Part shown: in pieces, positions 18,579 to 28,128 of the stretch | Position numbering within the stretch: position 1 is the first letter of the stretch | Layout of the letters: every line of letters starts with the position of its first letter | NCBI GenBank assembly: GCA_029564115.1 | Contig: JAKQQP010000399.1 | Coordinates: 1 to 64,000 of the forward strand | Length of the DNA: 64,000 bases | Direction of reading: 5' to 3' | Source: Candidatus Rifleibacteriota bacterium | Lineage (GTDB): Bacteria > Riflebacteria > Ozemobacteria > Ozemobacterales > Ozemobacteraceae | The notes under the pieces: model-generated | What the model was told of the DNA's origin: nothing | The model's database searches: none | The model's input: only the letters and a program-made list of their open reading frames with translations | Made by a program: the position numbers and the translations under genes

Positions 18579-19759
18579 CCGACAAAACCAGCGGTTCAGA
18601 CAAGAAATATCTGACAGGCAAAATAATCGGGCCCGTGGCCGGCGTGGCCGGCCTGCTGTTTCTCATGCTTTTTCAAGGCGGCTTCTTCGCCAGCGGTCAA
18701 ATAGCGCCCGGCATTGTCAATGAAGTTCAAGCCGACAACACCGCCACCATAACCATTGCAGAAAGCGTAGAGTCCGATTTTTACCAGGCTATCGGCACAG
18801 TAAGAAGCCGCAACGAAGTTGATCTGGTACCAAGAATCATCGCCAGAATTCTCGAGATAAAAGTGCGAAGCGGTGATCGGGTCAAGCGCGGTGACGTGCT
18901 GGCGATACTCGATGCCAAAGACCTCTCTGCGGTCGTATCTCAGGGCCAGGACCAGCTCCGGGCTGTCACTGCATCGGTAGCAGCGGCAGACGAGCAGGTA
19001 AAAGCGGCAAAAGCGGCTCTTGAGCTTGCCAGCAAAGAAATGGAACGCACCCGCGCCCTCTTCGAAAAAAATGCTGCAGCCAAACGCGACTTCGATCAGT
19101 CGATGGCGGCATTTCGACAGGCTGAGGCTGGCATGCAGCAGGCTGTTCAGCAACGCAATGCCGCTTCGGCCCAGGCAGCGGCGGCCAGCCAGGGCATCAG
19201 GCAGGCGGAAGTCGGTCTGGGTTATGCCACAGTCATCAGCCCGATAGATGCGATAGTGGCTGAACGTCTGGCCGACCCGGGAGACCTGGGTAATCCTGCC
19301 AGCGTCATGCTCAGGCTGTTCGATCCCGAAAGCCTGTTGCTGGAAGTACCGATACGCGAAGCGCTCGTGCGCGAAGTTACTCTCGGAGCCAGCGTCACCT
19401 ACAGCGTTCCGGCGCTCGACAAGACTTTTGAAGGAACCGTTCGCGAGATCGTTCCATCGGTCGACCCGAACACACGCACTTTTCTGGTAAAAATATGCAT
19501 AGACAACTCGTCTGCGGGCCTGATGCCCGGTATGTTCGGAACCATCAAAGTACCCTTGAAATCGGAAAAAAAGGTTATTATAATCCCGGAATCTGCTATA
19601 ATAAGAACCGGTCAGCTTGAATCCGTGGTCGAAAAAGAAGGCGGCAGGCTGTTGCGGCGTCAGATCAGAAGTATTGACCTCGGCGAGGGCAGACGCGAAG
19701 TAATTTCGGGCCTTAAACCCGGTCAGGTGATTTTACGAAACGGCAATTCCAGAAGCTGA
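18575..19759 (+). CDS. RND efflux periplasmic adaptor (membrane fusion protein)
   Basis: 394 residues: an N-terminal membrane anchor (about 14-38), then the split barrel-sandwich/lipoyl domain (VDLVPRIIARILEIKVRSGDRVKRGDVLAILD), a long Ala-rich coiled-coil hairpin (about 125-215), the second lipoyl half (ATVISPIDAIVAERLADPGD) and beta-barrel and membrane-proximal domains. It bridges the permease at 15339-18578 to an outer-membrane channel. The start overlaps the permease stop (ATGA) and has a GGAGG site. The gene ends 42 bp before rubrerythrin. Confidence 0.92.
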   Translation: MTDKTSGSDKKYLTGKIIGPVAGVAGLLFLMLFQGGFFASGQIAPGIVNEVQADNTATITIAESVESDFYQAIGTVRSRNEVDLVPRIIARILEIKVRSGDRVKRGDVLAILDAKDLSAVVSQGQDQLRAVTASVAAADEQVKAAKAALELASKEMERTRALFEKNAAAKRDFDQSMAAFRQAEAGMQQAVQQRNAASAQAAAASQGIRQAEVGLGYATVISPIDAIVAERLADPGDLGNPASVMLRLFDPESLLLEVPIREALVREVTLGASVTYSVPALDKTFEGTVREIVPSVDPNTRTFLVKICIDNSSAGLMPGMFGTIKVPLKSEKKVIIIPESAIIRTGQLESVVEKEGGRLLRRQIRSIDLGEGRREVISGLKPGQVILRNGNSRS

Positions 19760-19801
19760 AAAAGCTTTTGAACATTTATAAAATAAAACGGAGGAACGTT
19801 A

Positions 19802-20395
19802 ATGGCTAATACTCTCAAGGGCACTAAAACCGCTGAAAATCTGATGAAGGCATTTGCCGGCGAATGTCAGGCACGTACCCGCTACACCTATTACGCATCT
19901 GTGGCTAAAAAAGAAGGCTTTCTGCAGATCGCCGACATTTTTATCGAAACAGCCGAAAACGAAAAGGAACACGCCAAAGTGTTCATGAAGCAGCTGCTCA
20001 AATACGGCATGAACGAAGAAGCAGTGACCATCAACAACGCCGCTTACCCGGTCGCTTACGCTGATACCCTGAAAAATCTGCAGTATGCAGCTGACGGCGA
20101 AAAAGAAGAGTGGACCGACCTTTACAAAAGCTTTGCCGATACAGCCAAAGCCGAAGGTTTTGCCGACATCGCCGCCGTTTTCACCAACGTCGCCAAGGTC
20201 GAAGAGCGCCACGAAGCACGTTACCGCAAACTGCACGATAACGTCAAGAATCACACCGTTTTCAAAAAAGACGGCAAAGTATTCTGGAAATGCAACAACT
20301 GCGGTCACATCATGGAAACCCTCGAAGCCCCCCCGAAATGCCCGGTCTGCGAACATGGCCGCGAACATTTCCAGGTATGGGTCGAAAATTACTGA
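19802..20395 (+). CDS. rbr: Rubrerythrin
   Basis: 197 residues. An N-terminal four-helix ferritin-like diiron domain carries the expected ligands (E in [10 protein letters not shown], ExxH in [10 protein letters not shown], then [11 protein letters not shown]). A C-terminal rubredoxin-like domain follows with CNNCGH and CPVCEHGR. It reduces hydrogen peroxide to water in anaerobes, using electrons from rubredoxin. A rubredoxin gene is present in the window at 57687-57845. Ribosome site GGAGG precedes the ATG at 19802. It is followed by a stem-loop terminator at 20518. Confidence 0.95.
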   Translation: MANTLKGTKTAENLMKAFAGECQARTRYTYYASVAKKEGFLQIADIFIETAENEKEHAKVFMKQLLKYGMNEEAVTINNAAYPVAYADTLKNLQYAADGEKEEWTDLYKSFADTAKAEGFADIAAVFTNVAKVEERHEARYRKLHDNVKNHTVFKKDGKVFWKCNNCGHIMETLEAPPKCPVCEHGREHFQVWVENY

Positions 20396-20517
20396 GACTT
20401 GCACAGAACTCACCCATTGCTGACATGAGCAGTTGAACCCGGGGCTTTCACAGCAATCTGTGACAGCAAAAAACCGGCTCAGGCTGATTCATCAATCAAA
20501 GCAACTTTTAACACCAC

Positions 20518-20551
20518 GGCCGTCAGCGCGCAGCTGACGGCCTTTTTTTTT
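20518..20551 (+). terminator. Strong intrinsic terminator or attenuator 28 bp before a phosphatase gene
   Basis: A perfect 10-bp stem, GGCCGTCAGC (20518-20527) with GCTGACGGCC (20533-20542), is followed by nine T. It sits only 28 bp before the ATG at 20580, leaving no room for a separate promoter. It may therefore act as an attenuator for the downstream phosphatase pair as well as ending the rubrerythrin unit. The gap 20396-20517 contains no gene. Confidence 0.85.
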
Positions 20552-20579
20552 GAATCTTCGATCGCCCTGCAAACAGAAG

Positions 20580-23500
20580 ATGAGCAATAATACAATAACC
20601 TCGAGCATCTTTGTAAGGTTCAGGCTTTTAACATGGCTTGGGGCCTTTTTCTGTTTTGCTGTAGTCCCGGTTTTTTTGATCGATGCCGGCCTGAGCAGTA
20701 TTCTGCAACTTCGCCACGAAAAAGAGCTGCGCCACATTTTCAACGAGATGGACGACCGTCTCAACTTCATGACCAGATATGCAGACGAACCGCATTTCTA
20801 CCATTCTCTGCTGAAAGCAGCTTTTGACGAGGCGACACACCATGAAAAATGGCCACAGACAATATTAAACGGCATAACCAGAATCACTTTCAGCTTCTAT
20901 GAGGCTGTTTCGAACGCCAGATTACCGGCAGCCACAAAATCTGACGAACTTTTTTCGTACCAGACCATCTTCTCAGAGCTGTTAAGATCATGCCGTCGGC
21001 CGCCACCGCTGACAAGCATGGCCAGAAACATCAAACGGCTCAAACAAAGATTCCCGGGCGCACTGCGTTTCATAGTCTGGGACGACAAAGGCAAAGTAGT
21101 AGACTCTCTCAACGACGAAAAAAATTACCGCTACATCGTCAACAATCTTTTCTTTTTTTTCAGAGAAATTGCCGAACACTGTCGCGACAATTACCCCGGA
21201 GAACCCCAGCAGCTGCCTATTGTTGAAAAAAGATTCAATCTTTTTCGCTCTTATCTTGGTCGATTTTTGGTACCCAATCATCTTCGCCTGCCTTTTCAGG
21301 CAGGGGAGCACGGTCGCTGCATTCTTGCCGACAGTCAGAACGGGTTTCCACTGTTCTGGTTCGATTCAAAGCCCGGGCTGACAATTTTTTGTGCAATCAA
21401 AACCAGTCATTTGACCAATGCCGGCATCAGATACGCCATAACCGCGCCAATCAAGAACGAAAGCGGCGCACCAATAAGCAGCGGTTTTATAGACATGCGC
21501 AATCTCGACGATAAAATAGCCGAAGCAGATTCGCCATTTAAAAGGCTACTGTTGCTCGAACTGGCAAAATATGAGAACGCCGGGTTACCTCACAGAAACA
21601 CCGACAATTTTCTCATGGCATTCAAGCTCCTTTCGCCCGATCTTCGAGGGTATTGCGTAGTAAACCGGCGCGACATGGCCATAGGCTACCCGGAACAATA
21701 CAAAGCCAGGATTTTATTCAGAGCTGCCGGCTTCATAATCGTTCTGCTTTTTGTTTGTTATTGCTACAGCCTTCGTCAGCCAAAAAGAAATTTTTCAATA
21801 CGCCTGCGCATCGCGTTTTTGTTTTTATACGCGAATGGCCTGCCATTGATGATTCTCGGCACTACAGGGCATGAATATCTGCAACAACAGGAAGACACAC
21901 TGCTCAGCGAAGCGCATTCAAACAGCGAAAGAATTTTACAGGAAATAGATTCGGGTTACGAGCGACACAAGCGCACCATGAACCGCGAAACCATCGCTGA
22001 ACTCGCTCAGTATACAGAAGAAACCACCAGCCGACTTCCTGGTCGCCAGGATCTTGAAAGGCTGAAACAGATTGTTCATCGCCTGAAAGGCGAAGAAATA
22101 AATATTTATGACACCAACGGCAACAACCTTGTCGAATACCGTCGTGTCGGCAAATCGGCGGGGCAAACTTTCATTCGCGTTTTTGCCGCCAATTCTCTAA
22201 ATTTTTCAAATCAGACGGAAAGCGACACGGAAGCTGCAGACGCCTTGAAGGATCAGCCCAGTGTCCGAATAACCAAAGACGCGATCATCATGAACCATTC
22301 TTCTATTCTTGAAAACATGCTGAATCTGCTTGACTCGGTCAATCTCTACAGCTTCGGTACAGATTTGAAGCTCTGTTTTGCCAGACTGCTCGGCAATCGA
22401 CAGCAACGAAACTTTCATTCTTTTCTGATTTTGACCTGGCGGGTCGATGATGCACAGAGCAGTTATGCCGAGCAACAGATCAGCAGAACCAACACCGGAG
22501 GCTCAGAAACAGAGTATGTGGCAATGTCGACGACTACTGGCCAGATTTTTGCCAAATCCGGAGTCGACGAAGAAAAACTGCGACCGATACTGCAGAAGGC
22601 CATGAATCTTCGATCAGCCCATGCTGACTACATCGAGTTAAACGGCCGCAACAGCCTTGTCACAGCCATAGCCGGCCGGCAGATGGATAAAATGGTTCTG
22701 GCTGCCATAACCTCTACCGCGCCAATTATAAAAAAGCTGGAAACCACATGGTATCAGATGTTCGCCATAGTCATTTTCAGTCTGATGATTATCTCAGCAG
22801 TGGTGGTGGCGCTTTCCCGGCAATTTATCGGGCCGGTACGGCAATTGTCTGAAACCGTGCGCCAGATAAGCAAACGCAATTTTTCGCACCGAACACAGAT
22901 CGAGAGCGACGACGAATTCGGGCAACTTGGGCAAACCTTCAACGAAACCATGGCAGACATGGCCGAACTCGAGATCGGCAGAGTAGTTCAGGAAGCGCTT
23001 TTGCCCGAAGCCAGCCATAAATCGGATCGCATCGAAATTTTTGCAAAAACCGCCACAATGACCAAACTGGGCGGAGACTACTTTGATTATCTCAAGCTGC
23101 CAGACAATCAGACCGGTGTATTTATGGGCGATGTTGCCGGTCATGGCATACCAGCTGCGCTGATCATGGCGATGGCCAAGGCAACCGTCACCATACAGAG
23201 AAAACTCCTGACAGACCCGGCAATGCTTCTTTCATCCCTGCACGACATGCTGTTCAAACTTAAAAGCGATGGTTTCAAGAGAATGATGACCTGCCAGTAT
23301 CTGGTTATAAACGACAAAAGCGGCAAAGTATCGTTTGCCAACGCCGGGCACTGCTTTCCCGTTATAGTCGGCAAAAACGGCAAAGCCGCGCATATGCTCG
23401 AAATAATAGGGACTCCGGTCGGCATAGCACGCAAAGCCCGCTACCAAAATCACATGTTTGAACTGCAACCCGGAGAAACTGTCATTCTCTACAGCGACGG

Positions 23501-23696
23501 CATGCTTGAAGCGACATCGACGAGCGGCGAAGTTTTCGGACCCGACAATCTTCTCAATCTGGCAAAATCCGCATGGCACAAGGACCTGTCGCAGTATTAC
23601 CAGAATCTTTTTCAGGCGAACCGCGCCTGGGCTCAGAGTGTCGATGACGATCTCACCATTGTTCTACTCAGGTTGAGCGGAGGTAGAAACAGATGA
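20580..23696 (+). CDS. Type A giant membrane SpoIIE-type serine phosphatase (A3)
   Basis: 1038 residues from the ATG at 20580; a TTG 30 nt upstream overlaps the terminator T run and is unlikely. Order: TM1 (about 15-38); extracytoplasmic sensor region 1 carrying the A-type signatures FYHSLLKAAF and RFPGALRFIVWDDKG; TM2 (about 378-398); TM3 with the shared core FLYANGLPLMIL (about 412-430); a second extracytoplasmic region; TM4 (about 723-745); HAMP (about 747-793, SDDEFGQLGQTFNETM); and PP2C/SpoIIE (820-1037) with LGGDYFDY, GDVAGHG, ILYSDGMLEA and DDDLTIVLL. All metal-binding aspartates are present. It should dephosphorylate a Ser/Thr-phosphoprotein, classically a STAS anti-sigma antagonist. 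Followed by B3 with a 4-nt ATGA overlap. Confidence 0.9.
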   Translation: MSNNTITSSIFVRFRLLTWLGAFFCFAVVPVFLIDAGLSSILQLRHEKELRHIFNEMDDRLNFMTRYADEPHFYHSLLKAAFDEATHHEKWPQTILNGITRITFSFYEAVSNARLPAATKSDELFSYQTIFSELLRSCRRPPPLTSMARNIKRLKQRFPGALRFIVWDDKGKVVDSLNDEKNYRYIVNNLFFFFREIAEHCRDNYPGEPQQLPIVEKRFNLFRSYLGRFLVPNHLRLPFQAGEHGRCILADSQNGFPLFWFDSKPGLTIFCAIKTSHLTNAGIRYAITAPIKNESGAPISSGFIDMRNLDDKIAEADSPFKRLLLLELAKYENAGLPHRNTDNFLMAFKLLSPDLRGYCVVNRRDMAIGYPEQYKARILFRAAGFIIVLLFVCYCYSLRQPKRNFSIRLRIAFLFLYANGLPLMILGTTGHEYLQQQEDTLLSEAHSNSERILQEIDSGYERHKRTMNRETIAELAQYTEETTSRLPGRQDLERLKQIVHRLKGEEINIYDTNGNNLVEYRRVGKSAGQTFIRVFAANSLNFSNQTESDTEAADALKDQPSVRITKDAIIMNHSSILENMLNLLDSVNLYSFGTDLKLCFARLLGNRQQRNFHSFLILTWRVDDAQSSYAEQQISRTNTGGSETEYVAMSTTTGQIFAKSGVDEEKLRPILQKAMNLRSAHADYIELNGRNSLVTAIAGRQMDKMVLAAITSTAPIIKKLETTWYQMFAIVIFSLMIISAVVVALSRQFIGPVRQLSETVRQISKRNFSHRTQIESDDEFGQLGQTFNETMADMAELEIGRVVQEALLPEASHKSDRIEIFAKTATMTKLGGDYFDYLKLPDNQTGVFMGDVAGHGIPAALIMAMAKATVTIQRKLLTDPAMLLSSLHDMLFKLKSDGFKRMMTCQYLVINDKSGKVSFANAGHCFPVIVGKNGKAAHMLEIIGTPVGIARKARYQNHMFELQPGETVILYSDGMLEATSTSGEVFGPDNLLNLAKSAWHKDLSQYYQNLFQANRAWAQSVDDDLTIVLLRLSGGRNR

Positions 23697-26644
23697 AAGC
23701 CGTTAATTACCGAAAACTGCTTCTCTGGCTGCTCAATCTGACACTTTTTGTCATGCTGCCGATCCTGTTGTTCTTCTTCGGCTTCAGCCATATCGACAAG
23801 CTGCACAGAACGAGCCTGATGAAAGTTGTGGAACAAAGCATCGACAGTGAAATGCAGAATTTCGAAGCTCACATTCACACAGAGCGCTTTCTGGGCGGAA
23901 TTTTCAAGGAAACATACCGCCAAAATTCAGCAGCAACCGCTTCTGAAAGTTACAACCTGCTCTGGAATCAACTGGACGGATGCTTTGACTACATGATCTG
24001 GAACGCTTCGCAAAGTTTTGTTGCCGGCTCGATATCGCCACAGGCAATTGAAGGCGACTGGGACCTGGCATGGAAAACTTTGGAAAAGCCGTTTATGCTG
24101 CGCAATAGAGATGTAGCAGCCGATGAAAACGAGATGAAAAACCTGAGAAAGATGTTCGGGCCACAGATTGTCCTGCAGATGGTAGACGACTATCTGTCTG
24201 ACCGGGTCACAGGCTTGATGTGGTGCGACAGCGCCGGCAGGCGCCCACCTGTCTGGATAGGCCACCGGCGTGGTTTTTCAGTGGCAATATTTGTTCCTGG
24301 CAAAAATCTGACCGGTAAACGCGGTCTCGAATACTATCTGAAATACGGGCAAAAACCAGACAACCTTTTTAAACTTGGCTTCGTAAAAGGAAAGCAAATT
24401 TTCGGGCTGACAGAGCCGCCTGACGACCACCAGTTTGCCAGGCTGCTGCAACACAACTCCGCACCTGGCGAAACGATCGAAACCAAAGAGATGATTCTAT
24501 TTCCGAGAGTCGTAGAAGACGATCTGACTCTGTTCGCTTACGTTCATAAAACAGGTGCTCTGACAAAAGATCTTTCAAGAGCTGTCCTGTTCTCATTTCT
24601 CGTTTTTCTGCTGCTGTTGCCATATGTTTTCGTCAGCGGCCGCGCCCTTTTTTCAGGGCAGATAGTAAAAATTTCCATCTCACGCAAACTTGCACTACTC
24701 TTCGCATACGCAAATGGATTACCTCTGATCATGCTGTTCTTCGCCGGTTACGATTTCATCCACCAGAAGGAATTCGCTCTTTACGACGAACTGCATGCTC
24801 AGGGAACCCGTTATCTGCAGAATCTTGACGAAAGATTCGAATCAGAACATGCTCTGAATATCGTCAACATTCAAAATGCCGTCAATGAGCTGAAGAAAGA
24901 ACTGAAACAAGGCCCGATGCAGGTCCAGCATTTCGACAGACTTGTCAGACAGATATATTTGCGCTCAAAAAGTCGCCGCGAACTTCGTATTTATCTCGTC
25001 GCCAGCGAAACCAGAATTTTCGGCACCAGCGATTCGCTTTATATAGGCGAAAATCGGCACAAAATTTATTCAGAAATTCTCGACAGCCCTGATCTGCGAA
25101 GAACTGAAGAGCAAAGAGTCTTCAACAGCCTCGGGCAATTCATTCTTGCCACGATCAATGGCCGGCCACAAGACCCCAAAAGCTCAGCTGAAGTGGAAAT
25201 GATCGCTGAATCAGTGATGCAAAAGCCGCTCGACGAGTTTCAGCACGATTTCGTCGCCAATGACGGGCGTATTTCGGTGTGGGGCATCGGCACCAACAAA
25301 AGTCCAGCCTGTCTACGCCTGATATCGGTCAATGACGACGGCCTGTTCGACTATATGCTTATCATCAACTGGAACCAGGGTATACTCGAAAAACGATACC
25401 TGAACCGACAATTTTTGAATGCCAACCGCAATATTCCCGGCCTGAAAATCGGTCTTTATCATGAACCGACCAATGACTTCCAACCATCCCAGTTTCCTGA
25501 TAAAAACATTGTCAAAAAGCATACCGACAACTTTACTTCAAAGCCCTGCTCCCCGAGGCAATTCGTCGTCACCAACGCACACACATATCTGCTCATGGGC
25601 TTTGTTGGGCGCTATCTGGGCAACTACCGCCTCTTCGCCCTCTACCCCGTAGAAAACGTCAAAGAACAGATCGACCGGGAAAAAACACGCCTGGTCTTTG
25701 CTGGCATCGCCTCTCTGCTGCTTACCCTGATACTCGGGCAATTCCTCGCTCACAGTTTCCTGTTCCCGCTGCAGAAACTGCATGCCGGCGCAGAAGCCAT
25801 TAAAGCCCGCAACTTTTCGATGCGGCTGCCACCACTCGGTCGCGATGAATTCGGAGAAATGGCTGAAATATTCAACACCACCATGGTCGATCTCAGTGAA
25901 CTCGAGGTTGCCGGCGCCATACAGGAGCACCTGCTGCCCCGCCAGATGCCGGAAACAGGCAAGTTTGGCATTTACGGCAACATTATCTCGATGGGCGAGC
26001 TTGGCGGCGACTACTACGACTACTTCAATACTTCGCCCGGCCGGTTCAGCGTTTTGATCGGAGACGTGGCCGGGCGCGGAGCCGGAGCCGCCCTGATCAT
26101 GGCCATGGCAAAAGCTGTTGTAATGCAGCTTGCAGATCTGCATGAAAAGCCCGATGAGCTGGCTCATCATCTGCACGATCTTCTGACGGCAACGGCGAAA
26201 AACGCCCGCAAAACCATGACCATGCAATATCTCAACATCGACGGCAACAGCGGCAGTGGCGTTTATACCAATGCCGGCGGCTGGCCGCCACTGATCGTCA
26301 ACCCCAAAACCAGAAGCATCAGAGAGGTCGATCTGCCCGGCCCGATACTCGGTGCCATGAAAAAACCGAGATTCGCCACCCGGGAAATTACTTTTGCCCC
26401 TGGCGAAGCGATGATACTTTACAGCGACGGCATAATCGAAGCCCGCAACGCCGAAAACATAATTCTGGGCCTGGCTCGCCTCAAAGAAATTGCTCTGGCC
26501 GCCTGGCACCCCGACCCGAAGCAATATTTCTCCGAACTGCTGTCGCTGCACCGAAACTTCACCGGTACAGCGACAGTGCAGGATGACATGACCATGATCG
26601 TCATATCTTTTGCTGAGCAAACCCGGGAAGAACAGGCCTCATGA
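23693..26644 (+). CDS. Type B giant membrane SpoIIE-type serine phosphatase (B3), catalytic residues intact
   Basis: 983 residues; ATGA overlap with A3 and ribosome site GGAGG. Architecture parallels A3: TM1, a sensor region with the B-type signature KMFGPQIVLQMVDDYL (about 160), a TM2/TM3 pair with LFAYANGLPLIMLFFAGYDF, a second extracytoplasmic region, TM4 (about 666-690), HAMP (RDEFGEMAEIFNTTM), and PP2C/SpoIIE (about 755-976) with LGGDYYDY (about 771), GDVAGRG, ILYSDGIIEA and DDMTMIVI. Of the three B proteins in the window this is the only one that keeps every aspartate expected to bind Mn/Mg. It converges on, and overlaps by 6 bp, the membrane protein gene at 26639. Confidence 0.9.
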   Translation: MKAVNYRKLLLWLLNLTLFVMLPILLFFFGFSHIDKLHRTSLMKVVEQSIDSEMQNFEAHIHTERFLGGIFKETYRQNSAATASESYNLLWNQLDGCFDYMIWNASQSFVAGSISPQAIEGDWDLAWKTLEKPFMLRNRDVAADENEMKNLRKMFGPQIVLQMVDDYLSDRVTGLMWCDSAGRRPPVWIGHRRGFSVAIFVPGKNLTGKRGLEYYLKYGQKPDNLFKLGFVKGKQIFGLTEPPDDHQFARLLQHNSAPGETIETKEMILFPRVVEDDLTLFAYVHKTGALTKDLSRAVLFSFLVFLLLLPYVFVSGRALFSGQIVKISISRKLALLFAYANGLPLIMLFFAGYDFIHQKEFALYDELHAQGTRYLQNLDERFESEHALNIVNIQNAVNELKKELKQGPMQVQHFDRLVRQIYLRSKSRRELRIYLVASETRIFGTSDSLYIGENRHKIYSEILDSPDLRRTEEQRVFNSLGQFILATINGRPQDPKSSAEVEMIAESVMQKPLDEFQHDFVANDGRISVWGIGTNKSPACLRLISVNDDGLFDYMLIINWNQGILEKRYLNRQFLNANRNIPGLKIGLYHEPTNDFQPSQFPDKNIVKKHTDNFTSKPCSPRQFVVTNAHTYLLMGFVGRYLGNYRLFALYPVENVKEQIDREKTRLVFAGIASLLLTLILGQFLAHSFLFPLQKLHAGAEAIKARNFSMRLPPLGRDEFGEMAEIFNTTMVDLSELEVAGAIQEHLLPRQMPETGKFGIYGNIISMGELGGDYYDYFNTSPGRFSVLIGDVAGRGAGAALIMAMAKAVVMQLADLHEKPDELAHHLHDLLTATAKNARKTMTMQYLNIDGNSGSGVYTNAGGWPPLIVNPKTRSIREVDLPGPILGAMKKPRFATREITFAPGEAMILYSDGIIEARNAENIILGLARLKEIALAAWHPDPKQYFSELLSLHRNFTGTATVQDDMTMIVISFAEQTREEQAS

Positions 26645-27856
26645 CCGGATTTCCTCAAGGGGTTTTTCGGGTGACTCTTCTGAATTGTCATTGTCTGAAG
26701 AACCCTTTGCGATACTGAACAAAAAGCCGGTGCCAAGAAGCAAAAATGAACCCGCCATAAGAATAGCCGCCCATGCAGTTCTAGTCAGAGTTGAGCCATA
26801 GGCGACCGCAGAACGGGCACCGACAAGAAGCTGGTTTCCGGTATGCCACAAACCAATCGCCCCTATTGCCGCAGCATTCACAATGTTGTTGCGGGTCAGC
26901 CAGGTTGCAGCCAGGCCTGTTAAAAGAAGAACATGATTGATAATCACCGGCAAACTGTAGTCTGGCGACGAAACTTTGACGATCAGCAGAAAAACCAGCA
27001 TTATAACACTGTCACAAATATTGAGACTGTTTTTTGCGGTAAACAGGTGACGCCAGAGGGTCTGGGCAAAAAAGGCGGCGGCCAGCAGCCAGGGTGCAAT
27101 AACCACGCTGACAGGCAAAGTCGGTTCGACAAAGCGATAAGCATCGCTCATAACATTCATACCCATCTGCAGGGGTAAAACGAAGAACGGAAAAATCAGC
27201 AACCAGCGCCAGAAATCGGTCTCATTCCCGAAATATTCGTTGGCAACAGGTTCATGCAAACGATTGACACGCCAGTTCTCTATTATCAAAGGCAGATGTA
27301 TCAACCCGGCTATCAGCCAGATAGAATAAAAAACATATGAGCCATCGAAATAATTAAAACTTTCGCGCCCGATCGAATCGACGAGCAGATAGACAACCTT
27401 GGGTGCCAGCCAGATCAAAGCAAAGGCCCCACCGGCATAAAACAACCTGGTGTGATGAACCTGCAGCTGCAAAACCTTGATGACCGCCGCAAGCTTTATA
27501 ATCGCCAGAATGATATAAACCCCGGTTGCAACGCCGCCAACCGCAAGGCTAAGACCAGAAATGCGCACCTGGTAAAAAGTCAGATCACCAAGAAACAACA
27601 ACACGAAAAACAGCAAAAGCTTGCCATGCCCCGGCTGAATCTTCTTCTTCAAAAGATACAGAGCCATAGCCACCATGATAATTTCATACAGGTTCTGCAC
27701 AGCGAAAAAACCGCTGACCTGCAGACTCGAAACATGACCAGTCTCGAGTTCTGAGCCGACAAGATAAAGGCCGGCAAGCATCAGAACTACACTGAGAAGG
27801 TACAGTGGGTTGTTTTTTTTCAGCCAGGCTGCAAAGCTCTCGTTAGACCTGTTCAT
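26639..27856 (-). CDS. Polytopic membrane protein of unknown function
   Basis: 405 residues with about eleven hydrophobic segments spread over residues 18-385, and a charged acidic C-terminal tail (SSDNDNSEESPEKPLEE). No transporter or sensor motif I can name; an overall layout like a multi-helix sensor or transporter membrane domain is possible. A strong ribosome site (GGAGG) precedes the ATG at 27856. It sits head-to-tail after another minus-strand gene, from which it is separated by a terminator and a palindrome. It overlaps the 3-prime end of B3 by 6 bp. Confidence 0.75.
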   Translation of the reverse strand: MNRSNESFAAWLKKNNPLYLLSVVLMLAGLYLVGSELETGHVSSLQVSGFFAVQNLYEIIMVAMALYLLKKKIQPGHGKLLLFFVLLFLGDLTFYQVRISGLSLAVGGVATGVYIILAIIKLAAVIKVLQLQVHHTRLFYAGGAFALIWLAPKVVYLLVDSIGRESFNYFDGSYVFYSIWLIAGLIHLPLIIENWRVNRLHEPVANEYFGNETDFWRWLLIFPFFVLPLQMGMNVMSDAYRFVEPTLPVSVVIAPWLLAAAFFAQTLWRHLFTAKNSLNICDSVIMLVFLLIVKVSSPDYSLPVIINHVLLLTGLAATWLTRNNIVNAAAIGAIGLWHTGNQLLVGARSAVAYGSTLTRTAWAAILMAGSFLLLGTGFLFSIAKGSSDNDNSEESPEKPLEEIRS

Positions 27857-27999
27857 AGCAAACCTCCGGGCAATTTGAATAATAAAAAAATGATGAAAAA
27901 TAATGACAGGTTATAAGAAAAGCAAAAGGCATACCAACTGCGAAATCAAGTTCTGACGCAATGTTCAAGGACTTACACCTGAGCCAGGAATGGCGCACA

Positions 28000-28015
28000 G
28001 CGTCATAAATGACGC
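28000..28015. promoter_or_regulatory. Operator-like palindrome upstream of the 26639-27856 gene
   Basis: GCGTCAT-AA-ATGACGC is a perfect 7-bp inverted repeat. Its right part GACGCAATG (28011-28019) recurs as a direct repeat at 27955-27963. The site is about 145 bp upstream of the membrane protein start at 27856. This is the only notable structure in the 27857-28078 gap. Binding-site function is inferred. Confidence 0.35.
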
Positions 28016-28078
28016 AATGCAGATACCACGAAGCCCGATGCAGCTTTTAGATGCAAATATTCAACGGACTTTTGTCAT

Positions 28079-28111
28079 AAAAAAACCGACCGGGCATTTT
28101 ACCCGGCCGGT
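28079..28111 (-). terminator. Intrinsic terminator after the exported protein at 28129
   Basis: On the minus strand ACCGGCCGGGT (28111-28101) pairs with TGCCCGGTCGGT (28096-28085), with one mismatch, and is followed by a T run (28084-28079). It ends the transcript of the gene at 28129-28716. Confidence 0.75.
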
Positions 28112-28128
28112 CTCTGATCATCGCTTTG

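Noticed and set aside
25538..26620. 360-codon open frame antisense to the phosphatase gene B3
   Set aside because: Composition follows the opposite strand gene; no ribosome site or domain, whereas B3 has clear PP2C motifs.
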